DNA of 64,000 nt from Saccharina japonica (Eukaryota; Sar; Phaeophyceae; Laminariales; Laminariaceae): positions 1-64,000 of the forward strand of contig MEHQ01001252.1 in the NCBI GenBank assembly GCA_008828725.1. The letters run 5' to 3'. The notes beneath the pieces were generated by a model. That model was not told the origin of the DNA, ran no database searches, and saw only the letters and a list, made by a program, of their open reading frames with translations. Of this stretch, positions 1 through 11,363 are shown piece by piece. Positions within the stretch are counted from its first letter, which is position 1. Every line of letters begins with the position of its first letter. The position numbers and the translations under genes were made by a program.

Positions 1-704
1 GAGACGACGTGAGCACGGCCGAGGCCGTCCCCGACGAATCTGGGAGGGGCGAGCAAGGTGGGGCGCGAACGGGAAACAGCGCACCGATTGGTTGGCCTGA
101 CTGCGAGCTACTGTATGTAGGTCGAAAATGACTCAAAATCAGGCCTGAAAAACACATTTCGATCGTTCACCGCCGACCTCAATCAACATAATACATACCT
201 GGTACCAGGTATGCACTTCTGAGTGTAAGGAAAACATGATGAAGCATGAGCACACACGACACATATTAAATGGTATGATAACATGGCACCCATCACCGAG
301 TACGTCGCACAGCGGCAAGACCTTCACAACCGGTGGTGGAGATGTTGAGGCTTGAGATACGAGTATTTCAGGGTCGCGTGATCAACACGCGACGAGAGAA
401 ATATCTAAATGAGCGGGTGGGCTTTGCGTGGGCTGTGTACGTCTGTTTTCGCCTACATTATCGTTATCGTTAACGACTTTTTGGAGTTTCCCGTTAGGCA
501 ACGATAATGATCGTTATCGTTATAGAAATAATATTGGCCTTATCGTACAGAAACATTTCTGGCTTCGACATCTTGAACTCAGCACGAGCTTACGCGTGCT
601 TTGTTGTGAGTTAGAGGTCATGTCTTCGAGGCACAGCCGAGGGCGCACGAAAAACAAAGTCCGACACCACAATCACAATCATTCGACTTCGAGCTCCAGA
701 CAGC
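1..704. other. spacer without a supported gene
   Basis: I see no convincing gene here. The stretch holds a short palindrome of the TACCTGGTACCAGGTA type near 197-213, a motif that recurs across the window, and a cluster of TTATCGTTATCG repeats with a partial inverted copy at about 457-525. Short ORFs on both strands lack recognisable motifs or coding-like composition. Confidence 0.5.
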
Positions 705-845
705 GGGGGGTATACTCAATATCGTGCACGGCCGTAGTCGTATGACCATAGACCCTCGCATCCCTACAATGCCGGGACGGAGCACGTTGGGTTCTCACCA
801 ACCAGGCAGACATTGCTTGCACCAAGCGCGAAGCGCCGTGAGGTA
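705..845 (-). repeat. poly-C-tailed dispersed repeat, truncated copy
   Basis: This is a partial, reverse-oriented copy of the family seen in full at 32,979-33,490 and 55,625-56,135. Shared landmarks are the GCACGGCCGTAGTC block, the ACAATGCCGGGACGGAGCAC block and the ACCAAGCGCGAAGCGCCGTG block. The element's 3' end, here at the low coordinate, is a run of six G, which is poly-C on the element strand. The 5' part is missing. Confidence 0.75.
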
Positions 846-888
846 GGGGGGTACTTGGCACCGTCCCCTCCCACTACCCCTGAACAAT

Positions 889-1260
889 ATGTACATAAAA
901 CTTCAACTGTTTAGAGGACGGTTAAGAGCCACCCCCCCCCTCTTTGATACCAGGCCTTCCATACCGCTACAAAATACGATGATGCTGTGCGAAGACATGA
1001 CAGCTGTGGGTATTTGCGGCAAATCCAACAACAGCAGTAAAGAGCAGCTGGTAGATATAGAAACTAAATATCTTCGAAAGCGGAACGACAATCCAATAGG
1101 GACACCAACCGCTGACCACGCCTACAGTAGTGTCATTGACTCGTACCCTGCCTACCTGTTTCTGTACATGTTTGTCTTATACGCCACCGTCCGGGAAATC
1201 GCGAAAAACAACCCAGATACTCCCGATTATCCGGACACTCCAGCTCGGACACTCACATAA
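889..1260 (+). CDS. hypothetical ORF, 123 aa, doubtful
   Basis: This is an ATG-initiated 123-residue ORF that I do not recognise. It contains one hydrophobic stretch near residues 85-102 that could span a membrane. The last 25 residues are rich in Pro, Asp and Thr. No start context, splice site or homologous copy elsewhere in the window supports it. It begins just downstream of a truncated poly-C-type repeat, so it may be chance or a fragment of an old element. It is listed because it is the longest plausible ORF of the first 3 kb. Confidence 0.15.
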   Translation: MYIKLQLFRGRLRATPPLFDTRPSIPLQNTMMLCEDMTAVGICGKSNNSSKEQLVDIETKYLRKRNDNPIGTPTADHAYSSVIDSYPAYLFLYMFVLYATVREIAKNNPDTPDYPDTPARTLT

Positions 1261-1269
1261 TACATGATG

Positions 1270-3000
1270 GAATGCCTGGGTAGCCCGAATAACGATAAAA
1301 CTATGCTGAATGGCTGAATTACGGGTGTGTTTCAGGTATGCAAGCATGCATGCATGCCCTCTTACTACAGGACGGTACAGCACCCAACACAGAAGATAAT
1401 CCGAACATCACCCCACACCACCAGGTATGTTATATGCGGGAAACAATGCGTTAAAACGCCTCTGTGTCACTGTAAAACACAAAAACACCAACTAAAACTA
1501 ACGTTAATCGAGTTTGTTTTGTTTTTTTTCGGGGGGGGGCATCCAAATGCCCGCACGCCCCTGGCACAGCAACACCATTTTTTTTATACTTGAAGTATAT
1601 ATTTTTGTGTCATTTTCATTTATGCTGTCAACTGGCTGTGGATTTTACATTTGAATGGGTTTTGTCTACAGTAGGATAAGATGCTCGGAACTGCTACTGC
1701 AGCTGCTGCTGCTGCCTCATGCTGCTGCTGCATGCTGCTGCCATACTTCAACTACTGCTGTGTACTACTGCTGTACTCCTGCTATCATACAGCGAGTAGC
1801 GTACCATGTAGTATACCTGGTACAGCAGTATGCTACACATGTTAGGAAATAAACAAAATACACTCAAGTCGACAACACAAAGGAAGTTGAGTTTAAGAAA
1901 CACGCCTCGAAATGAGCAACCATATGAGGAACATGAATGATCAACGGCTGCCCAAGATAACAAACGCAAAAAAAAAACACAAGTTCAGCAGTGTTGTCAA
2001 GAAGAGTGCTGTGCAATATTAGTACGCTGACGGTTGGCTCACTTTAGTGTTGTCTCCCTTGCTACCAAAATACAAACAATACACACCCCGAGGTGCTCTG
2101 CTTTTTTTAATCAACCGCGAGACGCGGGTTTTGCGGTACACGCAAGCATAAGAAACATGCAACGCTGAAAACGGATGAATTTTGGCTGATAAATCAAGAA
2201 AAAACATGACACAATAAACTTAGCTGATCAGAACACACAAAATACGACTTCGAGCCTGGGCGCCAAACTGACGTTTCGTAACACCACCCCGCCCCTGTAG
2301 GGCTGCTGATGTAGGAGCATTGCTTATTTGAATGCACTGCTCGGCATTAGTGTCGCATTGACAGCCTCCGTCCGCCTACTACATCCTAGACCATTACGGG
2401 CAGGCGCGGAGCCGCAGACGGGCGTCAACCCGCCGCGGCGAAGCCCCCCTTGTCCTGCTATATTTTATTTATAAACAACCGTACTTAGGTAGTCCGACCC
2501 CGGGCTGTCTCGCTCGGTATATTCTCCCCCCACCTCTCAACCACTCTCAGCGCTTATTTGCCCACGATAATAATATTTGTTGCGGAACCTTTCAGTCATT
2601 CTTTGGTTTCTCCTTTTTTTTTTGTTCCTCCGTTTGTCTGGAATACCACACCCGGCCCAGCTCAGCAGCGCAGCGCCGTGTGAGGCCGTGCGGTGCCGTG
2701 CCCTGTGGTGCGGTGTTGGGCCGAGCTGTGTTGTGCTTTATCTTTTGTACATACCAGCGAGAGACCACAGGTATCAAATACACAATAAGTGCCAGGTATG
2801 ACCATTATGCCGTCGGATTGAAACGATTGAAAAGCTCGGTTTCCGACCCACTCCAAATTCGACGGGGTGTCTGGATGTCTTCCCTATCGCGTGAATCGGA
2901 TCGATTTTGTTGTGTGTTGTGCTCTTCCTGGGGGCGGTTGATATGAGAGTTGAAAATTGCTTCGTGTCCTGCTCGCGGGTTCCAGGAGGTGCTGCGCAGC
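1270..3000. repeat. spacer with CTG/CAG tracts, no gene seen
   Basis: No supported gene. An imperfect CTG microsatellite lies at about 1,690-1,745, and a (GCA)n tract follows at 3,001-3,050. A C/G homopolymer patch is at 1,530-1,540. The remainder has many stops in all frames. Confidence 0.5.
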
Positions 3001-3137
3001 GAGCAGCAGCAGCAGCAGCTGCAGTAGAGAGTAGCAGCAGCAGAAGAGTAGCCACCCCAGCATCGGAGAGGTGATTAGGCTGCTGCTATGTAGTGTGGCC
3101 GTCTGTGTGGAGGGGTGGAGAGAGATGGGGCTCCAAA

Positions 3138-3233
3138 CAATTTTTCGATCGAGAAATCCAATCCACCAATCCCGTCGAAAACTCGAGCTTTTCGACGGGA
3201 TGCGGCGATCGGATTGCTCGATCGAAAAAGTTG
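3138..3233. repeat. hairpin (foldback) repeat, copy 1
   Basis: This is an imperfect palindrome with arms of about 48 nt centred on CTCGAG near 3,183-3,188. The left arm holds CGATCGAGAAATCCAATCC and CCCGTCGAAAACTCGAG; the right arm repeats these in reverse with a few substitutions. Outside the arms, GGAAACCGACTTTTTCGA and related words continue to about 3,330. The same module, better preserved, is at 50,160-50,370 in the opposite orientation. Confidence 0.8.
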
Positions 3234-3360
3234 GGACCCAAAAGGCTCTTTCTCAACAGAGTAGGAAAGCCCGATCGTGTCTCCCATCGGAAACCGACTT
3301 TTTCGACCCACGTATTCGACTGCATAATAATAACCTCATAATAGAAAAGCAATCAAAAGT

Positions 3361-3435
3361 GNGTAGATGGGTTGGTAGGTTAGTGGGCGGGTGGGTGTGG
3401 GTGGGTAGGTTTTTGTATGTGGGTGAGTGTTACGG
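3361..3435. repeat. GGGT-rich minisatellite
   Basis: A short G-rich tract of GGTTGGTAGGTT and GGGTGGGTGTGGGTGGG units. Its complement (CCCACCCACC) recurs at 17,330-17,430, 28,020-28,200 and 43,355-43,435. Base 3,362 is an N. Confidence 0.7.
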
Positions 3436-3669
3436 CGTTGAAGGTGGCCGGGTACGGCAAATGCGGTGATGTGTCGTAGCGACCAATACTAGCTATGCGC
3501 GGAGGGCTTGGAGTATGAGTAGGGGTCAAGTGGTGAGGAACTCTCCACTACTTTAGTGGAAAGACGACAGTAGTCAAACGTCACCTAAGGTTCCCAAAAT
3601 GACGATAGCGTACGTATTGACACGGGATCAGTACCTTGGGAGTCGGGCTTCCACCTCGTGTCACTCGAC

Positions 3670-3942
3670 ATGGACATGACAAACGAAGATAAAACGTTGC
3701 CACATGTACCACCTCTGTGTCCGTATATCGCACGTATTCCTCCCATACTGCATCCTATCACGTTGTGTGCTATCGAATACCCGATTCATACTTGCCTTGA
3801 CATCGCAATGGTCACATTGCGAGAACAGGGCATTCTACCGTCCCGATATTCGACGCCAGAAAACGGAATACGTCGTATGACGAGGAAGGAAAGACCTGTG
3901 AGTGCCAAACTGATCCTACAACGAACTAAGACTGGATTCAAG
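3670..3942 (+). CDS. candidate exon of an unknown gene
   Basis: The reading frame is open from before ATG 3,670 and reaches a textbook 5' splice donor: AAG, then GTGAGT starting at 3,943. The 91-residue stretch is not low complexity. It starts MDMTNEDKT, has a Pro/Ile-rich middle with paired Cys (PLCPYIARIPP, LCAIEYPIHTC) and ends in a basic segment (RRMTRKERPVSAKLILQR). I do not recognise the family. Without the donor the frame would run on to a stop at 3,985-3,987. I could not identify the next exon, because several CAG/TAG acceptors between 4,000 and 4,260 are possible. It could also be a pseudogene exon. The donor and the balanced composition are the only support. Confidence 0.35.
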
Positions 3943-4184
3943 GTGAGTGATATGGATTTAGACCCTGGACCAGTCATAAAATGGTGAACCCAGGCAAGTG
4001 AAAATGGTGAACCCGACCGATATGATGTAGGAGTGCAGTCGACAGTCTATGCTTGGAACCCTGTGCATGTGGTACTCGGACGAACAGGTCGTACTGCCAC
4101 AACAAATAAAAGCTGCTCATGATACGTTTTGATACTCGCAATTCTGTACAGCAGACTCGAAATACAGGCTCACTGCGCCTACCC

Positions 4185-4345
4185 CTGCATGCCCACAACC
4201 AACGCGCGACCTACCCGCACGTGCTGGGGGGAGGGGGGCTAGGCATGCAGCCATGTAAGGAAAGAGGTTGATGCAACGAACTCATAAGCGATCAGAATGG
4301 CATTGTGACATTGCACCGACGTCGTTCGTCGAAGCGATGCATAGA
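4185..4345 (+). repeat. dispersed repeat, paired with 6,235-6,405
   Basis: It shares CGCGCGACCT, a G-rich run, AGGCA.GCAGCCAT and AAGAGGTTGAT..GACGCAA-like words with 6,235-6,405 in the same order and orientation. The product, if any, is unknown. Confidence 0.6.
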
Positions 4346-4672
4346 AACCTGGTATCACATTGTATGATACTGATACCTCATAAAAACGCACGACGATCGC
4401 ACGAACGCATTCACTGTAGGGCAGACAGAGACGTAAACCCAGCAGCACAGGCGTGGAACTCTGTACATGCCCACTCGGGTTGCACGAACTAGTAGCCGTC
4501 TGAGGTATTAGACGAGAAATAGCTTATTATACGTAGGCCCACGTGTGTTTCTTATCATACCGGCAGCATTTCAGGGCCACACACTGGTTTTACTGCGAGT
4601 ATTCCAGTACAAGTACTCGTCGAGTATACGAAGAATGGTATTTGGGAGTGCACTCCTACTTTATATTGCAAT

Positions 4673-5958
4673 ACTGTTAGGTTTCGGAATCAAAGCCGTT
4701 TTTTACCCAAAAACGTAGCAGGCTACAGTATTCGAAACTACCACCTTAAATATTTAAAAAAACAGGACGAAATAAAAAATGCCAAAATAGCATCGAAAAT
4801 CGTCGATATACTTGGTTTTACACTGCGTCAACGGTACAGCTTCTGTCGGAATATCATCAGAGGTGGAGACGAGTTGGACGCTGACACACGACACGACATA
4901 CACCTGTGGCTGGTGTAGACGCGTGGCTGGTATAGACGCAGGGGATTGTGTCACCTTTAGCTATATTCTGGCGCTTTTTTAGGCGGAATAACATGTTTTT
5001 TTTGCGTGTCTTGCTCCTTGAGCGAAGGCAACACTTATCTCACGTTGATGTAGAAACTAATGACACAATGTATTGCGTTGGGATATGGTCCCCACATCAA
5101 AGCAACCCGCAACTAATTTGATTCAGTAGTCGTCGAGAAATTTCGATTAGAAAATAGCCTCTTGCCCGTTTTTCGATAACAAGAAATTTGCCTTCAAAAT
5201 GGGAAACAAAAGAACGCCCGAGGGAAGTAACACGAGTAAGGGAAAACAGGCAAGACGCCTTCGGGCCAAGACGGAAGCGTGTTTAGAACGTACCGGACAG
5301 TCGATTCAAGAGGCTTCGGCGGTCACACGCCGGACGGCCGCCATTGCCCGCGGTGGCCTCGTCATGGCCGAGTCCATCCGTGATCGAGCGGTGAAGGAAC
5401 GAGACCAAAGTCGCCCTGAGGCTTCTGGGGCGAATGCCCAGCTTTCAAGCGCAGCTGGTCAAATTCTCGAGCACCAGCACACCATAAACCTGCAATAAGA
5501 CCTCCGTCGCGAATCAGACGTGGTGCTGGCCAGGAGTCGGGCTGAGCTGATGCACGCCCTGCCCCGGGGGGTGCACTGGCCTGCTGTCGGCCATCGAGCT
5601 CTGTGTTCCAACAGCAGTAAAGTGCGGCCAGCTCACGCTCAAGCGTCCGCGTGTTGCTGCTCTATGTTCCACACCCGGTCAAGAGCATCAGTTTGTTTTT
5701 TGCAGCAGCCAAGCAGCTCAAAACATTTTTTGCTTGTACAAGTCAAGCTCTCTCGGGCTGTCGGAAAGAGAGGAGATAAGAGATGCACCCACGAAATTTG
5801 AATGAGCTGATTTGAGTGGCCTTTTATTGTGAAATTTCATTTTTTCCCCTGTTGCTGATTGGCTGATCGTGAAAGTTTTTTTTTCCAGTTTAAAGATCCC
5901 CGGACAGAAAAAAGGCGAATTTTACGTCTAAAAAAAAGTGATTCCATTGTCTAACTGT
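4673..5958 (+). mobile_element. TIR element, copy 1 (about 1.29 kb)
   Basis: Homologous along nearly its whole length to 15,924-17,194. The left end reads ACTGTTAGGTTTCGGAATCA; the right end, reverse-complemented, reads ACAGTTAGACAATGGAATCA. Both ends therefore follow A-C-W-GTTAG-N5-6-GGAATCA, a short terminal inverted repeat. No clear target-site duplication is visible. The interior carries a small ORF (5,199 onward), then an AT-rich 3' part containing GATCCCCGGACAGAAAAA and CGAATTTTACGTC, conserved in both copies. No transposase is recognisable, so it may be non-autonomous or of an unknown type. Confidence 0.7.
5199..5498 (+). pseudogene. broken ORF of the TIR element (charged, helical protein)
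   Basis: This is a 99-residue ORF that aligns residue by residue with the longer ORF at 16,433-17,026. Common features are an MGNK start, a basic Lys/Gly-rich N-terminus, LERTGQ, a central AESIRDRAVK block, and Ser/Ala-rich helical sequence (AQLSSAA). Translation ends at a TAA (5,496-5,498) where the other copy has a Leu codon. Further downstream, DNA matching LLS.IEL.VPTAVKCGQLTLKRP is still present but in another frame after a deletion near 5,550, so this copy is broken. Differences between the two copies fall often at third codon positions, which suggests past selection on the protein. Function is unknown. Confidence 0.55.
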
Positions 5959-5972
5959 GATCCTACAATCAA

Positions 5973-6087
5973 TATTACGGAGGACCCTAGTAAATAGGAT
6001 AAAATGTTGGTAGTAAAAACAGGTAATTATACACCGATAGGTTTTTGTGTGTACCGTAGGCCCTATTTAGTATGGTCCCCCGTAATA
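5973..6087. mobile_element. MITE, TATTACGG family, copy 1
   Basis: A 115-bp element with inverted ends: TATTACGGAGGACCCTAGTA on the left and the near-complement ending CCCCCGTAATA on the right. TA at both outer ends would suit a Tc1/mariner-type TA duplication. A related 99-bp copy sits at 29,040-29,138. It is too small to encode protein. Confidence 0.65.
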
Positions 6088-6234
6088 CTGCTGTACTGCA
6101 GATACTTGAGGTTTTATGTATGCTACGAGTACAATAACATATCTCGAAACGAACGTACTCGTACTGTGCTGCCATAGTTTCAAAAGCGGCGCACGATGGC
6201 ACACTTTTCTGTATCACCAATAGTATCATACGTA

Positions 6235-6405
6235 ATCCGGCTGATTACCCGCATGCCCACAGCCACGCGCGACCTGTCCGCACGCGCTGAGGGGCTGAGG
6301 GGGGGTAGGCAAGCAGCCATCGAAGGCAAGAGGTTGATATGACGCAATCCACTCGTAAACGATCGAAGCGTACATTGTGTCCCGATGGTTTACGTTGTTG
6401 GTCGA
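6235..6405 (+). repeat. dispersed repeat, paired with 4,185-4,345
   Basis: Second copy of the repeat described at 4,185. It continues into the inverted-repeat region at 6,410-7,075. Confidence 0.6.
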
Positions 6406-7075
6406 AACGGTATACGAGCTGGGCTGGCCAAGATCAGCTTTTCTGTTGGCCAGCCACTTTCTCAGTCGGTTTTTTCGAAGTTTGATCTGAAATTTTGACA
6501 CGTGCTTCTTGATAGTCTTCAACTACCAGAAAAAATAAATAATACAAAAGGTGCAGTAATCAATGCCTTTGTCTTGCCGTTACGTAAGACGTGTAAAAGT
6601 TTGAAGCCAAAAAACACAAAAACTGGAGTGAGAATCCCACATTTTGGGTTTCTCCCCGTAGTATCTTGACTTTGTATACTCGTAGGGAATCTTACGCACG
6701 CCGTATCTTTTGATGATCGGCGAATTAGGCGATGGTGAGGATATCAGTCGATTCTTCATGCCTCAAGGAATACACACCGATTTTGAGGGAAATCCGCAAG
6801 ACAAGGGTTGTATACCTGATAGACTCAAATATCGACATATATTATATATATATATCTCGTCTAACTTAAGGCATGGTCTTTCTATTTTGTTACTTTTTTT
6901 TTTGACGTAATTAACTCCTATTTAAAAAATTCCAACGTCGGCAAATGCGCTGTAAACTCAGGAACACACAGCTACTAACTTTGCGTCGTAATATTTTGAA
7001 ATCGTTGAGAAACCGCCGGACGAGTAAAAAGGCCATTTTTGGCCAGCCGAGCTCGTATAAACGGGACATACGTAT
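6405..7075. repeat. inverted-repeat pair enclosing AT-rich DNA
   Basis: The arm at about 6,410-6,495, reverse-complemented, matches 6,990-7,065: both contain GAGAAA..GCC, a run of A, GGCCA..TTGGCCAGCC and GAGCTCGTATA. The roughly 500 bp between the arms is AT-rich without a gene. It could be a decayed TIR element. Confidence 0.45.
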
Positions 7076-7600
7076 AAAGCATCACATTCAGTTGAATCGG
7101 ACACGATATTCTGAAACCGTCGAACACCGACATCCTTGACTACAGAACGTCGTTTTAGTCGTATAATATGGTACGACGGCGGTGTAAATGCCTTGAACTT
7201 CGCTCCCGTCTACGACTGCACCATCCTGGTACATACTACTGTACCTTGCTCTATTGTACCCGTACGTACCATGACTACACACGCACACGTGGTGCGACTT
7301 GCCTTTTCTCGCGTGTACCCGGCTTCCTTGCCCCACAAGAAAATGTCATGATATACGACCGCTGGTATGTACTTCGTACGAACTGAAAGTATTTAGATAC
7401 ACTTAGTACGAGTAACAGCGGTAGGACAATATTATGCGTACGTATGTAGTGGAACTGCTCGTACTACAGTAGACCAATACGTAAACAATAACACAAGTGT
7501 CTCCTCCACTTCGGAGGCCAGCCGTGACACTTCCCTGGCCTCTCAACCTACTCTGAACTCTTAATTGCCCACGGGAAATCATTTTTTCGGGACCGGTCCG
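7076..7600. other. GTAC/CGTACG-rich spacer
   Basis: No gene supported. Many short palindromes of GTAC, TACGTA and GTACGAGTAC type occur. ORFs here are short and mutually overlapping. Confidence 0.4.
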
Positions 7601-10560
7601 GGAATTATTTTTCTACTCTTTTTTCGATTCATTTCTTCGATTCTTCCAAAAAGGATATGGTGCTTTGCGCACGCAGCATCATGCGCGGCCGATGATAAAT
7701 CGGCTTACACGGAACGAGATGGCACCAAATCTGTTAGGCTGTATGCATCACGCTCTGGGAGTGGTGGTTGCCACGGCTAAGAGACGCTGATAACTATGTC
7801 TAAAGCCCTCGCCCGAAATGCGACAGTCTCTGCAATGTATTTTTTTTCTTCAACTTTTCGTTTGTTCTCGAGTTTGCCGTGCTTATTCAGGATCGGTCCT
7901 GGCAGTATTTTTGTTCTTCGTTCCTCCGATTTATCCAAAACAAAATTGGTGCTTTGCGCACGCAGCAGCATCCGCGACCGATGATAACTCGCCTTAGACG
8001 GAACGGCATGGCACGAAATCTACGAGGCTGTATGCTCTGAGAGTGGTGCTTGCCAACGCTGGGAGACCTGATGAACTGTGTCTAGACCTCTCGCCCGAAA
8101 TGTGCCTCCCATTTTAGTATATATATTCAAACTTTTGTTTTTGTTGTCCCGTTTGCCGTGCACTAAAAACAATGCGCGAAACAAGCGGTGCTTCAATTCA
8201 TAAAAAGGGGTGCTTTGCGCACATGGCAGCATTCGCGGCCCATGATAACTTGACGTACCTGGAACGAGGTGGGCCCAAAAATCTCCGAGAATGTATGCAT
8301 CTTTGCTCTGAGAGTGGTGGTTGACAAGGCTGAGAGACGGTAATGTACTGTGTCTGGACCTCTCGCCCGAAATACGACAGCCTCACCAATTGGTGTTTTT
8401 TCAAACTTTCTGTTTGTTCTCGAGTTTGCCGTATTTATTCAGGATTGATGCTGGAATCATGTTTGCTCTTTGCTTCTTCGATTTGTTTCTGCGATTCATC
8501 CAAAAACCAAAGTGGTGCTTTGCGAACCCCGAAGCACCCGCGACCGATGATACCTCGCCTTAGACGGAACGAGATGGCACAAAATCTTCGTGGCTGTATG
8601 CGTCATTGCTCTGAGAGTGATGGTACTCGTAGTAGTTGCGAAGGCTTTTTTTTTTTTCAAACTTTTGTTTTTGTTGTCCCGTTTGCCGTGTACATTTTGC
8701 CGTGCACTAAAAACAATGCGCAAAACAAACGGTGCTTCAATTCATAAAAAGGGGTGCTTTGCGCACATGGCAGGATTCGCGGCCGATGATAACTTGACGT
8801 ACACGGAACGAGGTGGGCCCAAAAATCTCCGAGAATGCATGCATCGTTGCTCTGAGAGTAGACGGAACGAGATGGCACAAAATCTTCGTGGCTGTATGCG
8901 TCATTGCTCTGAGAGTGGTATTTTTCAAACTTTTGTTTTTGTTGTCCCGTTTGCCGTGTACATTTTGCCGTGCGATAGAAAAACATGCGCAAAACAAGCG
9001 GTGCTTCGATTCATGCAAAAAAAGGCGTTTTGCGCACATAGCAGCATGCGCGGCCGATGATAACTTGCCATACACGGAACGAGATGACACCCAACCTCCG
9101 AGGATGTACGCATCATTGCTCTGAGAGTGGTGCTTGCCAACGCTGGGAGACGCTGATGAACTGTGCCTGGACCTATTTTGCCCGAAATGCGGCAGTCTCA
9201 CCATTTTATTTTATTTTTCAACCATTTTTTTTGTTGTCCCGTTTGCCGTGTACATTTTGCCGTGCACTAAAAACAATGCGCAAAACAAACGGTGCTTCAA
9301 TTCATAAAAAGGGGTGCTTTGCGCACATGGCAGGATTCGCGGCCGATGATAACTTGACGTACACGGAACGAGGTGGGCCCAAAAATCTCCGAGGATGTAC
9401 GCATCATTGCTCTGAGAGTGGTGCTTGCCAACGCTCGGAGACGCTGATGAACTGTGCCTGGACCTATTTTGCCCGAAATGCGGCAGTCTCACCATTTTAT
9501 TTTATTTTTCAACCTTTTTTTTTGTTGTCCCGTTTGCCGTGTACATTTTGCCGTGCACTAAAAACAATGCGCAAAACAAACGGTGCTTCAATTCATAAAA
9601 AGGGGTGCATTGCGCACATGGCAGCATTCGCGGCCGATGATAACTTGACGTACACGGAACGAGGTGGGCCCAAAAATCTCCGAGAATGCATGCATCGTTG
9701 CTCTGAGAGTGGTGGTTGACAAGGCTGAGAGACGGTGATAGAACTGTGCCTGGACCTCTCGCCCGAAATGCGATAGACTCACCAATTGGTGTTTTTTCAA
9801 ACTTTCGGTTTGTTGTCGAGTTTGCCGTATTTATTCAGGATTGATGCTGGAATTATTTTGTTCTTTGTTTCTTCGATGTATCCAAAAACAAAAGTCGTGC
9901 GATGCCGCACGCAGCATTCGCGACCGATGATGACACGCCTTAGACGGAACGAGTTGACACGAAATCTACGAGACTGTATGCGTCATTGCTCGGAGAGTGG
10001 TGGCCGCGAAAGCTGAGAAACGCCAGTGAACTGTGTTTGGACCTCTCGCCCGAAATGCGACAGTCTCATCAATTTGTTTTATTTTTCAAACTTTTGTTTT
10101 GTTGTCCCGTTTGCCGTGTATATTTTGCCCCGCGATAAAAAAACATGTGAAAAAAAAGGCGGTGCTTCGATTCATCCAAACCAAAAGTGGTGCTTTGCGC
10201 ACGTAGCAGCATGCGCGGCCGATGATAACTCGCCTTGTAGACGGAACGAGATGGCACCCCAAACCTCCGAGGCTGTATATGTCATTATTCTGAGAGTGTT
10301 GGTTGCCAAGGCCGACAGACGCCGATGAACTGTGTCTGGACCTCTCGCCCGAAATGCGACAGCTTCACCAATCTCTGTTGATATTTAAACTTGTTGGTTC
10401 TCGAGCCTTTTCTAATATACCAGGTATGTATTTATTCAGGACTGGTCCTGGAAATGTTTTCGTTCTTTGTTTATTCAATTTATCCAAATCCAAAAGTGGT
10501 GCTTTGTGCACGCAGCAGAATCCGCGACCGATGATCACTCACCTTAGACGGAACGACATG
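7600..10560 (+). repeat. satellite array, unit about 290 bp, about 11 units
   Basis: The landmark GGTGCTTTGCGCACGCAGCA, or a variant, recurs near 7,662, 7,951, 8,213, 8,518, 8,757, 9,028, 9,318, 9,606, 9,899, 10,193 and 10,501. Spacings are 239-308 bp and mostly 288-294. Other unit landmarks are CCGATGATAAC, GCTCTGAGAGTGGTG, CTGTG.CTGGACCTCTCGCCC and GTTTGCCGTGTACATTTTGCC. The central units (9,030-9,710) are almost identical, whereas the outer units are more diverged, as expected from unequal exchange within the array. Long ORFs inside (for example 9,057-9,719) merely read through the repeat. Confidence 0.9.
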
Positions 10561-10639
10561 GGTTTCTGCCTGCACGCACGACCTCTTGGAAATTGCAAGT
10601 CGCACTACACCAATTCAACAACGTCTTATATCTGATTAA

Positions 10640-11363
10640 ATTTGCCTCTGATCTATTTCCTTGAGCGAGCGTACATAGCCGCCCGCGGAGCGCAGCCTTG
10701 TATACAATACGTACACGTACATGTCTTTCTCGTATCATATACATCTCGTGCCAGGCACCTCGTACTGGTATACCGGTATGATACTGGCAGGATTCCAGGA
10801 CCACACACTTACCGGTCGGGTGTTGTTTCAAGAACTCACAGCATACTGTACTGTACAGTAGTACGAGTACTATACTGTAGTTCTACGTTCAACAGTTTGA
10901 GTATAATTCAAGTACCCCAAGTGCACAGTACGTAGTACGGACTTGTCAGCTGTACTTACCCCGTACGTGGGACACGTACTGCTTATGCCCATATTGGCAG
11001 CTCCCGCCGTATTTCGGCAGTCAGTGTTGCTAGTAATGCCATCACTGGCAGCGTTTCGGCAGAGCCTACTGCATGCAATACACGATATACTACTGCTGCA
11101 CTGTACTCGCACTGTAGTACTCGCAATACATACGTATACCTTCGATACCCACTCGTAGTGTATGCGTATTCGGAGTATGAAGCATCAGGCAGCGTCTGTG
11201 CATTACTGCACTAGTTCTGTTACTCACCCTTGTATCTGTATTGCTATACCCATATCATACATGTCGCATGAGCATTATACGCCATACTCCACAGTATGAA
11301 ACTGTTGGTTGACGTTAAGGCAAGATGCTCGTGACAAACAATCCTTTGAAGTATATGCATTGT
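10640..11363. other. palindrome-rich spacer
   Basis: No gene seen. The region is dense in GTAC, TACCGGTA and CTGTACTGTACAG words and short complementary stretches. ORFs of 60-95 codons exist but have low-complexity, repeat-derived composition. Confidence 0.4.

Noticed and set aside
9057..9719. 220-codon ORF in the 290-bp satellite
   Set aside because: The translation is itself a repeat of the satellite unit, and neighbouring units are broken in that frame.
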